A DNA stretch of 64,000 bases from NCBI RefSeq assembly GCF_023715655.1, contig NZ_JAMBON010000013.1, positions 25,595-89,594 on the forward strand, read 5' to 3'. Each line of letters starts with the position of its first letter. The first letter of the stretch is position 1. The position numbers and the translations under genes are program-made. The notes beneath the pieces were generated by a model. That model saw only the letters and a list, made by a program, of their open reading frames with translations, did no database searches and was not told the origin of the DNA. Shown here piece after piece: positions 18,707 to 28,125 of this stretch. The DNA comes from Oceanobacillus luteolus (lineage in GTDB: Bacteria > Bacillota > Bacilli > Bacillales > Amphibacillaceae).

Positions 18707-20359
18707 CTATTTTAAAATTAATTTTGGTTCTAGTTCAGCTTCAAAAGTTCTTGGCCATGGAAGTTCAATATGAACGGATTCCAAAGCATCTATGGTACTA
18801 TAAAAATCTTTATTCCCTCTAGAACCTATATAAACCTTTTTACCATCAAAGTGGCTATACCAATTTAGAGTCTCTTCTGTCAGTTGCTCCTGAACGAATT
18901 GGTTTACCACATCATAATGCTGAACGAGATTCCATTGGTCACCACCGATTTCCCTAATGAAATTATTAGCACCCGGCTGTACAACGTTTTTATAGCCTTG
19001 ATCCTTGGCAAAACGGTGTAGTAAAAATTCATAATGCGCTTTAGCGGTTTCTTTATATACAGGTACGCCAAAACCTGATTTCTGTTTTAAAAATACATCT
19101 CTAGCTGTCGCATGACCCACGGTTACACCGAGCGCATTACCTGCTGTATTCCAACTACTATAGGATAATACTTTAGTTAAATCTACCGTATTGGATAGTA
19201 ATGTAACGAAGTCTTCGTCTGCTTTATTGACAATGAGTACATCACCAATAACAACCTTCTTATCAGCATCTATTAATGCGCTTATTCGATTAACCATATT
19301 TTCTATATCCGACGATCGTTCCCTTCCCGCTTCAGTCGGGGTATTTAAAATAAGGTGGATGTCGGCAGCTTCTTCGTCTGTTGTTATTTCCGCTCCAGCA
19401 GAACGTATATGTTTTTCTACATTTTCTTCAAATGTCGTATCTTCGAATGGTGCAATCCAATCTTTTCCATGCATCCCACCATACTCAACATAATACGTTG
19501 GCGACTCATTAAAAAATTCTGTTGCAAATCTGGAAACTAAAACAACATCAACTTCATCTGCTCCTGGGAAGATAGATACTTTATCATTGATATCTAGTTC
19601 ATTTACTCTTTCAACTAATAGTTCTCTCTCCGCTCGATGTAATCCATGTGGAGCTGCATCATCCTGAGCTAAAATCAAATAATCAATATAGCCGTCAGCC
19701 GACCAATCAATTAACTGTTTATTCACTTCATGATTTCTTGCTCGAGCCCGTAGATAATCATCCAGTACTTCTTCCGGAATCAATGCTTCCAGTTCCTCTA
19801 ATCTCTCTCTATCTTCTTCAAAACCTAAATTGTGTACTCGATCATATAAAATTGCCCATTCTCTAATCTGATCATAGTAAATTAAAGATTCCTCACTTAA
19901 CGCGGAAATTGCTAAGCGCTGTATCGTATCATACACGTAGATTGGTTTATCTGGATATCTTTCCCGCAATTCTTTAATTACTTCAATACCCTCTAATGCT
20001 TCATCAAGTGGTTTTTCACCAGTCCTGGAAGCAATTAATCCCCCATAAGCTAACATACTGCTGGATAAAACAAACCCATCCGCTTCATTGGCATTATCCA
20101 TTACCCACTCAACTATTTCTTCCGTATTTCCAGGTGTGTTAAAATATCCGATGATTTCTTTTGGTGGAGTAATAACATTCATGCCTGCAGTTTTACCAAC
20201 TTGTTGAGGGAAGTATAAATTTGCAGGACGATCATCTAAAGGCACTAATAATAATTCAGCAAGTCCTCCCTTTTCTGCCGCATTCGCAATTGGAATGTTT
20301 GTAAATAATAATACAAGTACTAGAACCACAGATAACTTCTTAAATGCTCTCAATACCAT
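18707..20359 (-). CDS. Secreted DUF4127 protein
   Basis: A 550-residue protein of the DUF4127 family (LLVPLDDRPANLYFPQQVGK just after the signal peptide is the family's hallmark start; FVLSSSMLAYGGLIASR and ILAQDDAAPHG follow). It has a Sec signal peptide ending near ANA (residue 27), so it acts outside the membrane. The function is not established; family members occur beside carbohydrate ABC transporters, and the conserved Asp/His loops suggest an enzyme. It has its own promoter with the same CTTAAGAT repeats as the transporter operon and a strong terminator behind it, so it belongs to the YesM/YesN-controlled regulon. The start could also be the TTG two codons on, better placed behind AAAGGGTGG. 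Confidence 0.88.
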   Translation of the reverse strand: MVLRAFKKLSVVLVLVLLFTNIPIANAAEKGGLAELLLVPLDDRPANLYFPQQVGKTAGMNVITPPKEIIGYFNTPGNTEEIVEWVMDNANEADGFVLSSSMLAYGGLIASRTGEKPLDEALEGIEVIKELRERYPDKPIYVYDTIQRLAISALSEESLIYYDQIREWAILYDRVHNLGFEEDRERLEELEALIPEEVLDDYLRARARNHEVNKQLIDWSADGYIDYLILAQDDAAPHGLHRAERELLVERVNELDINDKVSIFPGADEVDVVLVSRFATEFFNESPTYYVEYGGMHGKDWIAPFEDTTFEENVEKHIRSAGAEITTDEEAADIHLILNTPTEAGRERSSDIENMVNRISALIDADKKVVIGDVLIVNKADEDFVTLLSNTVDLTKVLSYSSWNTAGNALGVTVGHATARDVFLKQKSGFGVPVYKETAKAHYEFLLHRFAKDQGYKNVVQPGANNFIREIGGDQWNLVQHYDVVNQFVQEQLTEETLNWYSHFDGKKVYIGSRGNKDFYSTIDALESVHIELPWPRTFEAELEPKLILK

Positions 20360-20404
20360 TCCACCCTTTCTTTATAATTTTTATTAAATGTAATGATAAC
20401 TAAA

Positions 20405-20458
20405 TTGTAAGCGCTTAACAATACAGAAGTCTTAAGATTTGGTGTAATATATTAAGAT
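20405..20458 (-). promoter_or_regulatory. Promoter with CTTAAGAT repeats and cre-like box (DUF4127)
   Basis: CTTAAGAT (20431) and ATTAAGAT (20451) on the plus strand, 20 bases apart, plus a cre-like TTGTAAGCGCTTAACA (20405-20420) overlapping a CTTACA -35 on the minus strand, with TTTAAT as -10 after 17 bases. The distance from cre-like box to first repeat is 26 bases, the same as at the promoter near 18.6 kb. Confidence 0.7.
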
Positions 20459-20465
20459 ATTTGTT

Positions 20466-21176
20466 TTAGAGTACTTCATTTTTAAATTGTTGAGGAGTTT
20501 TACCAAAGTATTTCTTAAATACAGATGAGAAATGTTTCGCATTTGAATATCCGGAGAGATAGGCGACATCATATATTTTTAAGTTTGTCTGTGAAAGCAA
20601 CCTATTTGCCTTCTCCATTCTTCTCGAAACAATATAGTCCGATAAATTGACTTTCGTATAATCTTTAAACGTTTGACTAATATAGTTAGGATGCAAGTTT
20701 AGTGTGTTGGAAATAAATTTCAAGGATAAATCCTCTTCCAAATGTTGCTCAATCAGTTCTTTGATTTGACGAATAACGGGTGGGTCTTCTCTGAAGGCAT
20801 ATGTTATGTCTTCTTTTTCGATTTTCTTAAGCACACTAGCAAGTTCGCTTCTTTTAATTGGCTTTAATAGATAGTCTTTTACCCCAAGCTTAAACGCCTC
20901 ACGTACATAGGCAAAGTCATCATACCCACTAATTACAATAACAGGAACTTCGGGTAGTTTATCTTGTAAGTAAGATAAAAATTTAAGACCGTCCATCTTG
21001 GGCATTCGAATGTCTGAAAGAATGATATCAGGGACATCTACATGAATGATCTCGAGTGCCCTTTCTCCATTTTCAGCTTCCCAAGCTACTTGATACCCGG
21101 TGAACACTTCTTCAAGCAGGAATTTAATCCCCTGTCTGATCACTTTCTCATCTTCCACGATCATCACTTTCTTCAT
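20466..21176 (-). CDS. YesN-type response regulator
   Basis: A 236-residue regulator: receiver domain with phospho-acceptor Asp in DIILSDIRMPKMDG (near residue 54) and Lys in LLKPIKRSE, then a C-terminal AraC-type double helix-turn-helix (NPYISQTF-like NYISQTFKDYTKVNLSDYI and VAYLSGYSNAKHFSSVFKKY). It is the partner of the YesM-type kinase upstream, overlapping it by 29 bases. It probably activates the promoters at 18.6 and 20.4 kb, where tandem CTTAAGAT boxes are present. Confidence 0.95.
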   Translation of the reverse strand: MKKVMIVEDEKVIRQGIKFLLEEVFTGYQVAWEAENGERALEIIHVDVPDIILSDIRMPKMDGLKFLSYLQDKLPEVPVIVISGYDDFAYVREAFKLGVKDYLLKPIKRSELASVLKKIEKEDITYAFREDPPVIRQIKELIEQHLEEDLSLKFISNTLNLHPNYISQTFKDYTKVNLSDYIVSRRMEKANRLLSQTNLKIYDVAYLSGYSNAKHFSSVFKKYFGKTPQQFKNEVL

Positions 21177-22905
21177 GAGATTCCCCCCTTTGTACAGGAA
21201 TTTTCGCCTTGATAGTAGTGTTTAAAAACGGTATGGAATGAACATGTAAGTGATATTCTGAACCATAGATGAGCATTAACCTTTTTGATATATTGACTAA
21301 AGCCAGCCCATTTCCACGTTCAGATTTCAAAGCATGATTACTGACATCTTGGTTGGATAGATGGTTCTGAAGCTCCGATAGTTTTTCTTGTGGAATGCCT
21401 TCGCCATCATCCCTAACTGATATTTCCAGTACATCACCTTCCGTCTTTACATGAATGGAAATGGAAATAGGTCTGTCCAGGAAACCATGTTTAATTGAAT
21501 TCTCGATTAACGGTTGGATGAGATACTTTGGAATTAAAAAGGACGAGACTCCAGGAGCGATATCCCAATGTACATTCAGATTTTCTCCCAGTCGATATTC
21601 CATTAAAGCTATATACGACTTTGTAAAATTCATCTCTGCTTGCAACGGTATAAACGTATCTTCGTTATTTAATCGATATCGGATTAAACTACCTAAGTCG
21701 GAAACCATATCCGATACATCAAACTGTTTATTTGAAAGGGCTGTCATATTGATCGTTTCTAACGTGTTAAAAATAAAATGTGGATCCATCTTAGCTTGCA
21801 ATGATTTATATTCTGACTCTGCATTTTTCGTATTTAACTCATACACTTCTTTCACTAGTTGATTAATCTCAGACAACATATTATTGTATGTACCACTGAT
21901 TTCCGCAAATTCCCCTCTAAAATTATCATCAATTTTATTCATTCTATTATTTTGAAAATCTCTAATTCTATCCTTTAGGAGATCAAATGGTTTTAACAAC
22001 AATTTAGAAACATAGAAAGATAATAATAATGTGCCAATCAAACTCAATATGATGACGAGAACTAAGGATTGACGAAATTCTTTAATCTCATGATAGATAA
22101 ATTCTTTAGGAATGACATTACTAACTTGGATGCCAGTAGATGGAGATGTATGTGTAAGACATAAGAATTCCTCATTCCCATCGTTAACCCATGTACGGTT
22201 ACTTGTACATTTATCTAAAAGTTGATAGCTGGACTTATTGAATAAGGCTCGTCCTTCACTAAATATTTGCCAATCTTCACCTGGCATTTGTTGGGTTAAC
22301 TTCTCAAAGTAATCTGGATTAAAATCCACTTTTATTATCCCAATTCCATGGAGGTCTACAGGGTCTTTTAGTAACCGGACAAAACTTACATAATTATTAC
22401 TATCGTTGATGTAGTACGGTTGATGAAACTCCGGATATAATATCCAACTCCCATCTGCTCCCATCACCGTCTGATACCAAGGCTGTTCTTTTAAATGAAT
22501 CGTATCACTTATTGAACCCCGGTCGAGATGACTAAATGTATGACCTTGGTTTGAAAATACATGTACACCACGGAAAGTCTCTCGATTATACATAATCCCA
22601 GATAAGAAAAGTGAGAACAGGTTCTTGTCCTCGTTACTGATATAACTCCCGGGTGAGTCATTACTATATGAGGTTAAAGTATTTATCAACTGATTATTAT
22701 AGAGTAAGGATAACGTCGATCTTGCTGCATCATCGATCATTAAGTCCAAACTATTATTTAATTGTACGATTGTATTTTCCGTACTCTTCGTTACGTCCTC
22801 CAACTTAGATGACGAAAATATCCCATGAACAACAATGGCAATAATAATTAGAGGAACCAAGACTAAAGCTGTAAACATAATAAACACTTTGTTTCTTAAC
22901 TTCAA
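21148..22905 (-). CDS. YesM-type sensor histidine kinase
   Basis: A 585-residue membrane kinase: N-terminal helix, extracellular Cache-like sensor (about 35-275), second helix near 285, HAMP region, then a LytS/YesM-type His_kinase block with phospho-accepting His in KMDPHFIFNTLET (near residue 382) and an HATPase with VRDDGEGIP and NGLALVNISKRL. Such kinases sense extracellular sugars, often with the help of the binding protein. The start is TTG, and the ribosome binding site is weak. With the YesN regulator it should control the adjacent sugar locus. Confidence 0.95.
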   Translation of the reverse strand: MKLRNKVFIMFTALVLVPLIIIAIVVHGIFSSSKLEDVTKSTENTIVQLNNSLDLMIDDAARSTLSLLYNNQLINTLTSYSNDSPGSYISNEDKNLFSLFLSGIMYNRETFRGVHVFSNQGHTFSHLDRGSISDTIHLKEQPWYQTVMGADGSWILYPEFHQPYYINDSNNYVSFVRLLKDPVDLHGIGIIKVDFNPDYFEKLTQQMPGEDWQIFSEGRALFNKSSYQLLDKCTSNRTWVNDGNEEFLCLTHTSPSTGIQVSNVIPKEFIYHEIKEFRQSLVLVIILSLIGTLLLSFYVSKLLLKPFDLLKDRIRDFQNNRMNKIDDNFRGEFAEISGTYNNMLSEINQLVKEVYELNTKNAESEYKSLQAKMDPHFIFNTLETINMTALSNKQFDVSDMVSDLGSLIRYRLNNEDTFIPLQAEMNFTKSYIALMEYRLGENLNVHWDIAPGVSSFLIPKYLIQPLIENSIKHGFLDRPISISIHVKTEGDVLEISVRDDGEGIPQEKLSELQNHLSNQDVSNHALKSERGNGLALVNISKRLMLIYGSEYHLHVHSIPFLNTTIKAKIPVQRGESHEESDDRGR

Positions 22906-23107
22906 TAGCTCTGCACATCCTTAAACTTCAAAAGAAGAATTAGAAACATTATATTTCGACTAAAAGTTTTTCAACATTATTGCACTTACCTAATTTTATC
23001 ACATTTCAAATAATTCTCCGTACTTTTTTCTTAGTTGAGGAAAATTTAAGGAATGCCTTCGATTTTTATGTCGAATCTGTGCGGAAGGTAATCTAATTGA
23101 GGCTTAT

Positions 23108-23133
23108 AAAAAAGCACCCCAAATTGGAGTGCT
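23108..23133 (-). terminator. Terminator after the DUF1307 gene
   Basis: The stem AGCACTCC / GGGGTGCT (one G-U) is followed by TTTTTT on the minus strand, 25 bases after the lipoprotein stop codon. Confidence 0.85.
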
Positions 23134-23156
23134 CACAAATTCTCTATTCTTATAAG

Positions 23157-23606
23157 TTATTCTACAATTTCAAACCCTTGTTCTTCCAACATTTCAATCG
23201 TTCGTTCCAAACTGATTTCATCACCTGATTCAGCTTCATACTGGGATCCAGCTAATTGACTTACTTCATCAATATCAGCCTTCTCATAGTCGACCGTTAA
23301 CGATTCGACTACTTTATCCTCTTGATATTCGATGTTATGGGTAACCCCTTCTGTTTCATCAAAGCCTTCTACAAAACCCGCGAAGAATTCCTCTGCCTCT
23401 TCAGCAGTGCTTACACCTAATGCATCATACATAATTTCATTATCAGCAGTTTGCTCCGTTACTCTGTCTCCCTCTGCTTTAAGCGTAACTACCATCGTGA
23501 CACCGGCTTGTTCCATTGAAAGTGTAGTTGTAGTTTCTTCAGAACCACAAGCAATAAGTGTAAAACTAATAAGTAATGTTAAACCAAACATGAACCATTT
23601 TTTCAT
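23157..23606 (-). CDS. DUF1307 (YehR-like) lipoprotein
   Basis: A 149-residue lipoprotein (lipobox TLIAC, Cys20) of the YehR/DUF1307 family, with the conserved [14 protein letters not shown] end. It is anchored outside the membrane; the function is unknown. The start at MKKWF is set by GAGGGGG 9 bases upstream; a longer frame has no ribosome binding site. It is a single-gene unit with its own terminator. A decayed copy of its C-terminus is fused to a nagB relic near 11.7 kb. Confidence 0.88.
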   Translation of the reverse strand: MKKWFMFGLTLLISFTLIACGSEETTTTLSMEQAGVTMVVTLKAEGDRVTEQTADNEIMYDALGVSTAEEAEEFFAGFVEGFDETEGVTHNIEYQEDKVVESLTVDYEKADIDEVSQLAGSQYEAESGDEISLERTIEMLEEQGFEIVE

Positions 23607-23706
23607 CCCATTTTTCCCCCTCAAAATGTTAAAATTCCCAGTCACTTTAAACAATACTATAGAAGGGACAGGCTCTCTTCAATAGGGAAAAAGGTTTGTT
23701 TTACCA

Positions 23707-23737
23707 AAAACACCGGATCATCCAAATCCGGTGTTTT
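23707..23737 (-). terminator. Terminator after the GltS-type symporter gene
   Basis: A perfect 12-bp stem AAAACACCGGAT / ATCCGGTGTTTT with a 7-base loop; T-runs on both strands make it potentially bidirectional. Confidence 0.9.
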
Positions 23738-23765
23738 CATATATTCTAATCCCCTCAAACATCTA

Positions 23766-25097
23766 TTAAGATCGAAATCTAATCCACTTCCGCTGATACG
23801 AAAATAATACAATCAACAGGGAAATCCCTACTGTTATTACAACAAATAGCCAGTGCTGGCCATTCAAGATAAACATCGGGGAAAACGTAATGAGCATGAT
23901 TTCTACAGGTGCGATTGGTATATAGGCTAGCCCATACTCATCCAATGTTTTACTTTCCATTTTCGGGTCGACAATCCGAAGCAAGGCGATTGCCATTGCT
24001 ACAGCTCCAGTTATCCAGCCCCAAGTGAAGATACCCTTTTCAAACCAGTTTTCTCTAAAGTAATACTTCGATACCACTTTATAGAAGAAGTATGCAAAAA
24101 GAATCCCGAATATAATGAGGATCGCAAAGGGAACAATGTTTTCCGCCACGACCGTCAGATTAATGGATGCAATACCAAAAGCTACTAGTATATCGGTAGC
24201 GCTTCCACTTATTTTAGAAACAACATTTTTATCAATATAATGCTCTACTTTTGCCCGTTGGATGAATAGACTAAAAACAAGCCCGACTAAGAAAGCTAAT
24301 GAAAATGCTGGAATGGATAGTTCTGGGTATAGCCATTCACCAAATTGGCTCAAATAGTAACCACCAGTTGCAATCAGTAATACGAGAGCCAAGTGAAATA
24401 CGAGTGGGTCAATGGAAATGCTTGAGACTGTATCTTGTCCCATCGACGTTCTCTTCTCTTTTGGTAAGAGTCCTGTTCGATATTCTTCAGGCAACTCTTC
24501 AAAGCGGCTAATATAATTGGCTTGCCCATGATTAGCAGCAGACCGAATTAATAATAACCCTATTCCAATGGCAACAATCGCACCAATTGTAGCTGAAGTC
24601 ATCGCTAGAGATGTAGCTTCTTCCCAGCCTTGCTGTGCGAAAGCATCTCCAATCGCTGCGGCAGTACCATGGCCTCCAACAAATCCTGCTGCCAATAATA
24701 ATCCAAATCCATAATGGACATCAAATGTCGGCACGAGGAAAATCAAAGCAAACAGCAAGCCTACCCCCCACATCAATAGCATAATGATTTGGGAATAAGA
24801 CCAGAAGCCTCCCACCTTGTCCATGACATTACGCCATTTGAATTTCTCCGAAGACAAAGGGATCGATGCAAAAACGACCGCAATAAGAATACTAGGATAA
24901 GTTCCGATAAAATCAGAAAACGGAATAATTCCAAACCCATTTGGACCGAGAATCAAACCTAAAATTCCGGCTATAATACTTGCTGGCATAAAAGAGCGTT
25001 GCAGTAAAGTAATCCTCGCCCTTAAAACAACTCCTAATAAAAGTAGAAGTGACAACAAACCTAAATCTGTAAGTACATCCCATAAAGTAAATTCCAT
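23766..25097 (-). CDS. GltS-family sodium/glutamate symporter-like protein
   Basis: A 443-residue membrane protein with about 10-12 helices, similar to sodium/glutamate symporters (GltS): two inverted halves, with GFVGGHGTAAAIGDAF near residue 140 and ITGAVAMAIALLRIVDP near 365. The start at MEFTLW is preferred to an upstream ATG because AGAAAGGAG is close by. Divergent members may carry other carboxylates. It is not linked to neighbours: a terminator lies behind it and no partner gene is present. Confidence 0.8.
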   Translation of the reverse strand: MEFTLWDVLTDLGLLSLLLLLGVVLRARITLLQRSFMPASIIAGILGLILGPNGFGIIPFSDFIGTYPSILIAVVFASIPLSSEKFKWRNVMDKVGGFWSYSQIIMLLMWGVGLLFALIFLVPTFDVHYGFGLLLAAGFVGGHGTAAAIGDAFAQQGWEEATSLAMTSATIGAIVAIGIGLLLIRSAANHGQANYISRFEELPEEYRTGLLPKEKRTSMGQDTVSSISIDPLVFHLALVLLIATGGYYLSQFGEWLYPELSIPAFSLAFLVGLVFSLFIQRAKVEHYIDKNVVSKISGSATDILVAFGIASINLTVVAENIVPFAILIIFGILFAYFFYKVVSKYYFRENWFEKGIFTWGWITGAVAMAIALLRIVDPKMESKTLDEYGLAYIPIAPVEIMLITFSPMFILNGQHWLFVVITVGISLLIVLFSYQRKWIRFRS

Positions 25098-25505
25098 ATT
25101 GTAACTCCTTTCTCTACGTTGGATGATCACAAGATGAATGGAAGGATCTAACCAAATGAATGGTTACAAACAGGGGAAAAGATGAAGAAATATTTCTTTG
25201 AAAAAATCTCACTCGGTCATTATAACATAAGTTTTTTAAGCAAGTGACCTCTGGAGATGTAGTTAAAACAGTTGGAATTAACCAAAAATAGGCAGATTCA
25301 CAGGACATAGAACCCGTCCCCTTCCCCACATCCCTTATAAAATAAGGCTTTCGTTATATGTACGGCTGCATGTCTAAATGATATACTTAAATACAACTAT
25401 AAAATTCTGAATAGTTGGTAAGTTTAGTTTACTAACCAACCAGAATAAAAAGGAGGATAGGTTGATTCTTTTATTAATTAAATAATGGAAGGAGCTTATT
25501 AATCT
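25098..25505. other. Divergent intergenic region
   Basis: About 400 bases between the GltS-type and PIG-L genes. It holds a 27-bp interrupted palindrome near 25427 and a GGAAGGAG ribosome binding site for the PIG-L gene. No convincing gene is seen; a 71-codon minus-strand frame has no family features. Confidence 0.5.
25414..25440. promoter_or_regulatory. Operator-like palindrome upstream of the PIG-L gene
   Basis: GTTGGT ... ACCAAC arms with an AGT ... ACT inner pair form a 27-bp interrupted palindrome. Its right half, TTTACTAACCAA (25428-25439), resembles TTTACTTATTAA (32619-32630) and TTTACTTACTAA (minus strand, 32767-32778) near the ROK regulator, so it may be a ROK repressor site. Confidence 0.5.
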
Positions 25506-28013
25506 ATGTTGAAGAAAAAGACATTGTATCTATTTATAGCCTTACTTCTTCTCTTATCGACTTTACCACTAAGTGCCCTGGCGAAAGATCAGGAAGAACC
25601 AGATGTGGAACTTTGGAATGTCATTAAGCCGTTGAGTACAACTGTCACCTTCTTAAACACCGGGGCACATCCAGATGATGAGCGAAGTGATTTTCTAGCC
25701 TATTTATCCCGCGGGCTTGGTGTCAAAACAGCAAGTTTAATAGCCAATCGTGGTGAAGGTGGACAAAATGAAATCGGAACGGAACTAGGTAATGGCCTAG
25801 GGATTATCCGCTCGAATGAAATGATTGAAGCTGCCAAAATAACTGGAGTAAAAGCTTATCATTTAAGTGAAACTACTTCAGATGCGATTTATGATTTCGG
25901 ATTTTCTAAGTCACCAGAGGAAACGTTAGAATTCTGGGATGAAGAAGTTACTTACGAACGTTTTATCCGCTTCCTTAGAACCTATCAGCCAGATATCGTG
26001 ATGCCTTCATTCCGTGATGTAGACAGTCAGCACGGCCACCATAGAGCGATTTCGATTTTGTCAGAAAGAGCATTTGAAGATGCAGCAGACCCTTCTGTGT
26101 TCCCGGAACACTTAGAGGAAGGTTTATCTGTCTGGCAAATCAAGAAACTATACCTTCCAGCTGAGTCTCCGGCATCAGCAACCCTTTCCATAGAAATTGG
26201 CGATTATGATCCAATCTACGGGATGAGCTATCCGCAAATTGGAGAGGAATCTCGCTACATGCATAAAAGCCAAGGAATGGGTAGAGATATTCCTGTTGAA
26301 CCGAGACAAACCCACCTAGAATTAATCAATCAAATCAACCCAAGTGAAGAAACGGATGAACTATTTGCGGGAGTTCCTTATGATTTTAATGAATGGGCAG
26401 AAATCATTCCTGCAAGAAATGTACAAGTTCATCTTGGAAAATTACAAGAGAAATTAGATGAGATCATCGACTTATATCCAAATAGAGAAGCCATTCTACC
26501 TGTATCTCAACAGGCCTTGAAGGACTTAGAAAAATTAAACAAGATGGTCGGCAAGGCTAAAATCGATGAGCAATTAAAAAATGACTTGCTCCATAAACTC
26601 CAAATCAAGGAAGAACAATTACAGGAAGTGAGTTTCGTCACCTCTAGTCTAACAGTCGAAACGGACCTTGACTCGTATGTGTTAACGCAAGGTCAGAAAG
26701 AGACAGTGACAATGAAGGTTGCGAACGAAGGCAATGAAACAATCAAACACGTTAAAGCTTCCCTTGCATTACCAGAAGATTGGAAGCAAGTTAATGTACA
26801 ACAAATCGGCCACTTGAAGCCGAATCAGTCAAAAACCGTAACCTTTGAAATCACCGCTCCTCGCAATGCTGAATATTTTGAGCCATACGGTGAGCCATTA
26901 GTGCAAGGTGTCATTGAGTTCAAAGAAAAAGGAAGAACTGTAAATAAATTGATCGATTTGGATAATACAGTTGCAGTATTGCCGGAATTGAGTGTAGCAC
27001 CAAATCCGAAAAACGTTACAATCAACACCGCTCATGTACAATCCAATATTCCAATCACGGTTCAAGTGAAAAACTATGTAAAAGGTGAAAATGCAGGCGT
27101 TGTATCTCTAGATTTGCCTGAAGGATGGACAAGCAGTCCGGAACAAGCTGAAGTTTCATTTACACATCAATTCGAAGAAGCTGAGGTGACATTTGAAGTC
27201 ACTCCTCCATCAGATATCGAAGATGGTGACTTCTCATTCGATGCGATCGTCGAATCAAATGGCAAACTCTATAATACAACAGTACAGGAAATCAGTTACG
27301 ACCATATTAAAGATTCTTACTATCTGTATCCGTCGACCGTAAATACCATTGCATTTGAATTATTAACCGAGGATAATCTGAAGATTGGTTATATCGAAAG
27401 TGGTTTTGATCAAGTAGCAGATTATTTGACCAATGCTGGTTTAGATATCGATAAGCTTACAGCGGAGGACCTCTCATCCGGCGACCTCACCCAGTACGAT
27501 ACAATCGTTACAGGAATCAGAGCTTATCTATCCCGCCCGGATCTAGTGGCAAATAATGATAGACTGCTTGAATATGTGGAAAATGGTGGTCATTATGTCG
27601 TGCAGTACCATAAACCTGGCGATAATTGGGATACAAATTCAACTGCACCATATTCATTAAAAATCGGAACTCCATCCATCCGCTGGCGTGTAACGGATGA
27701 AACTGCTGATGTAACGTTATTACAGCCGGAACATAAGCTGTTCAACTACCCGAATGTTATTACAGACAGCGACTGGGATAACTGGGTACAAGAAAGAGGA
27801 CTCTATTTCCCAATGGAATGGGATGACCGTTATGAAACATTTGTAAGCATGGCCGATCCGAATGAAGATCCATTTACAAGTGGTATCCTACTCGCTGAGT
27901 ACGGTGAAGGAACGTACATGTATACAAATTTAGTATTCTATCGTCAAATGGATAGTCAAGTTCCTGGAGCATATCGTATATTCACGAACCTGATCAGCTA
28001 TAGTAACGATTAA
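25506..28013 (+). CDS. Secreted PIG-L family deacetylase with NEW3-like domains
   Basis: An 835-residue multidomain protein. A Sec signal peptide ends at ALA (residue 26). Residues about 45-290 are a PIG-L/LmbE zinc deacetylase with AHPDDE and the second metal motif SQHGHHRA (near 175). About 370-590 are NEW3/CARDB-like beta-sandwich repeats, and the last 220 residues look like a glutamine-amidotransferase/ThuA-type fold (IVTGIRAYLSRPDL, ENGGHYVVQYHKPG). PIG-L enzymes remove acetyl groups from GlcNAc-containing molecules. Secretion implies action on extracellular glycans or glycosides. It is convergent with a sugar ABC operon and has an operator-like motif shared with the ROK gene, so deacetylation may precede uptake. 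Confidence 0.88.
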   Translation: MLKKKTLYLFIALLLLLSTLPLSALAKDQEEPDVELWNVIKPLSTTVTFLNTGAHPDDERSDFLAYLSRGLGVKTASLIANRGEGGQNEIGTELGNGLGIIRSNEMIEAAKITGVKAYHLSETTSDAIYDFGFSKSPEETLEFWDEEVTYERFIRFLRTYQPDIVMPSFRDVDSQHGHHRAISILSERAFEDAADPSVFPEHLEEGLSVWQIKKLYLPAESPASATLSIEIGDYDPIYGMSYPQIGEESRYMHKSQGMGRDIPVEPRQTHLELINQINPSEETDELFAGVPYDFNEWAEIIPARNVQVHLGKLQEKLDEIIDLYPNREAILPVSQQALKDLEKLNKMVGKAKIDEQLKNDLLHKLQIKEEQLQEVSFVTSSLTVETDLDSYVLTQGQKETVTMKVANEGNETIKHVKASLALPEDWKQVNVQQIGHLKPNQSKTVTFEITAPRNAEYFEPYGEPLVQGVIEFKEKGRTVNKLIDLDNTVAVLPELSVAPNPKNVTINTAHVQSNIPITVQVKNYVKGENAGVVSLDLPEGWTSSPEQAEVSFTHQFEEAEVTFEVTPPSDIEDGDFSFDAIVESNGKLYNTTVQEISYDHIKDSYYLYPSTVNTIAFELLTEDNLKIGYIESGFDQVADYLTNAGLDIDKLTAEDLSSGDLTQYDTIVTGIRAYLSRPDLVANNDRLLEYVENGGHYVVQYHKPGDNWDTNSTAPYSLKIGTPSIRWRVTDETADVTLLQPEHKLFNYPNVITDSDWDNWVQERGLYFPMEWDDRYETFVSMADPNEDPFTSGILLAEYGEGTYMYTNLVFYRQMDSQVPGAYRIFTNLISYSND

Positions 28014-28027
28014 GAAACGATCTTAAA

Positions 28028-28068
28028 GGTCTCAGCCTTATAAATGGGTTGAGGCCCTTTTCTTTTTA
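28028..28068 (+). terminator. Terminator after the PIG-L gene
   Basis: A stem of about 10 bp (GGTCTCAGCC with GGTTGAGGCC) is followed by TTTTCTTTTT on the plus strand, 15 bases after the stop codon. Confidence 0.85.
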
Positions 28069-28077
28069 CAACACACT

Positions 28078-28108
28078 AAAAAAGCTCCCCCTAAAAATAA
28101 GAGAAGCT
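28078..28108 (-). terminator. Terminator after the sugar ABC operon
   Basis: The stem AGCTTCTC / GGGGGAGCT-type (8 bp with G-U pairs) followed by TTTTTT on the minus strand, back to back with the PIG-L terminator. Confidence 0.7.
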
Positions 28109-28125
28109 CCTTTTAATGTATGGCA

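Noticed and set aside
25114..25329. 71-codon minus-strand frame upstream of the GltS-type gene
   Set aside because: No recognisable motif, no ribosome binding site, and it overlaps the symporter's own start region.
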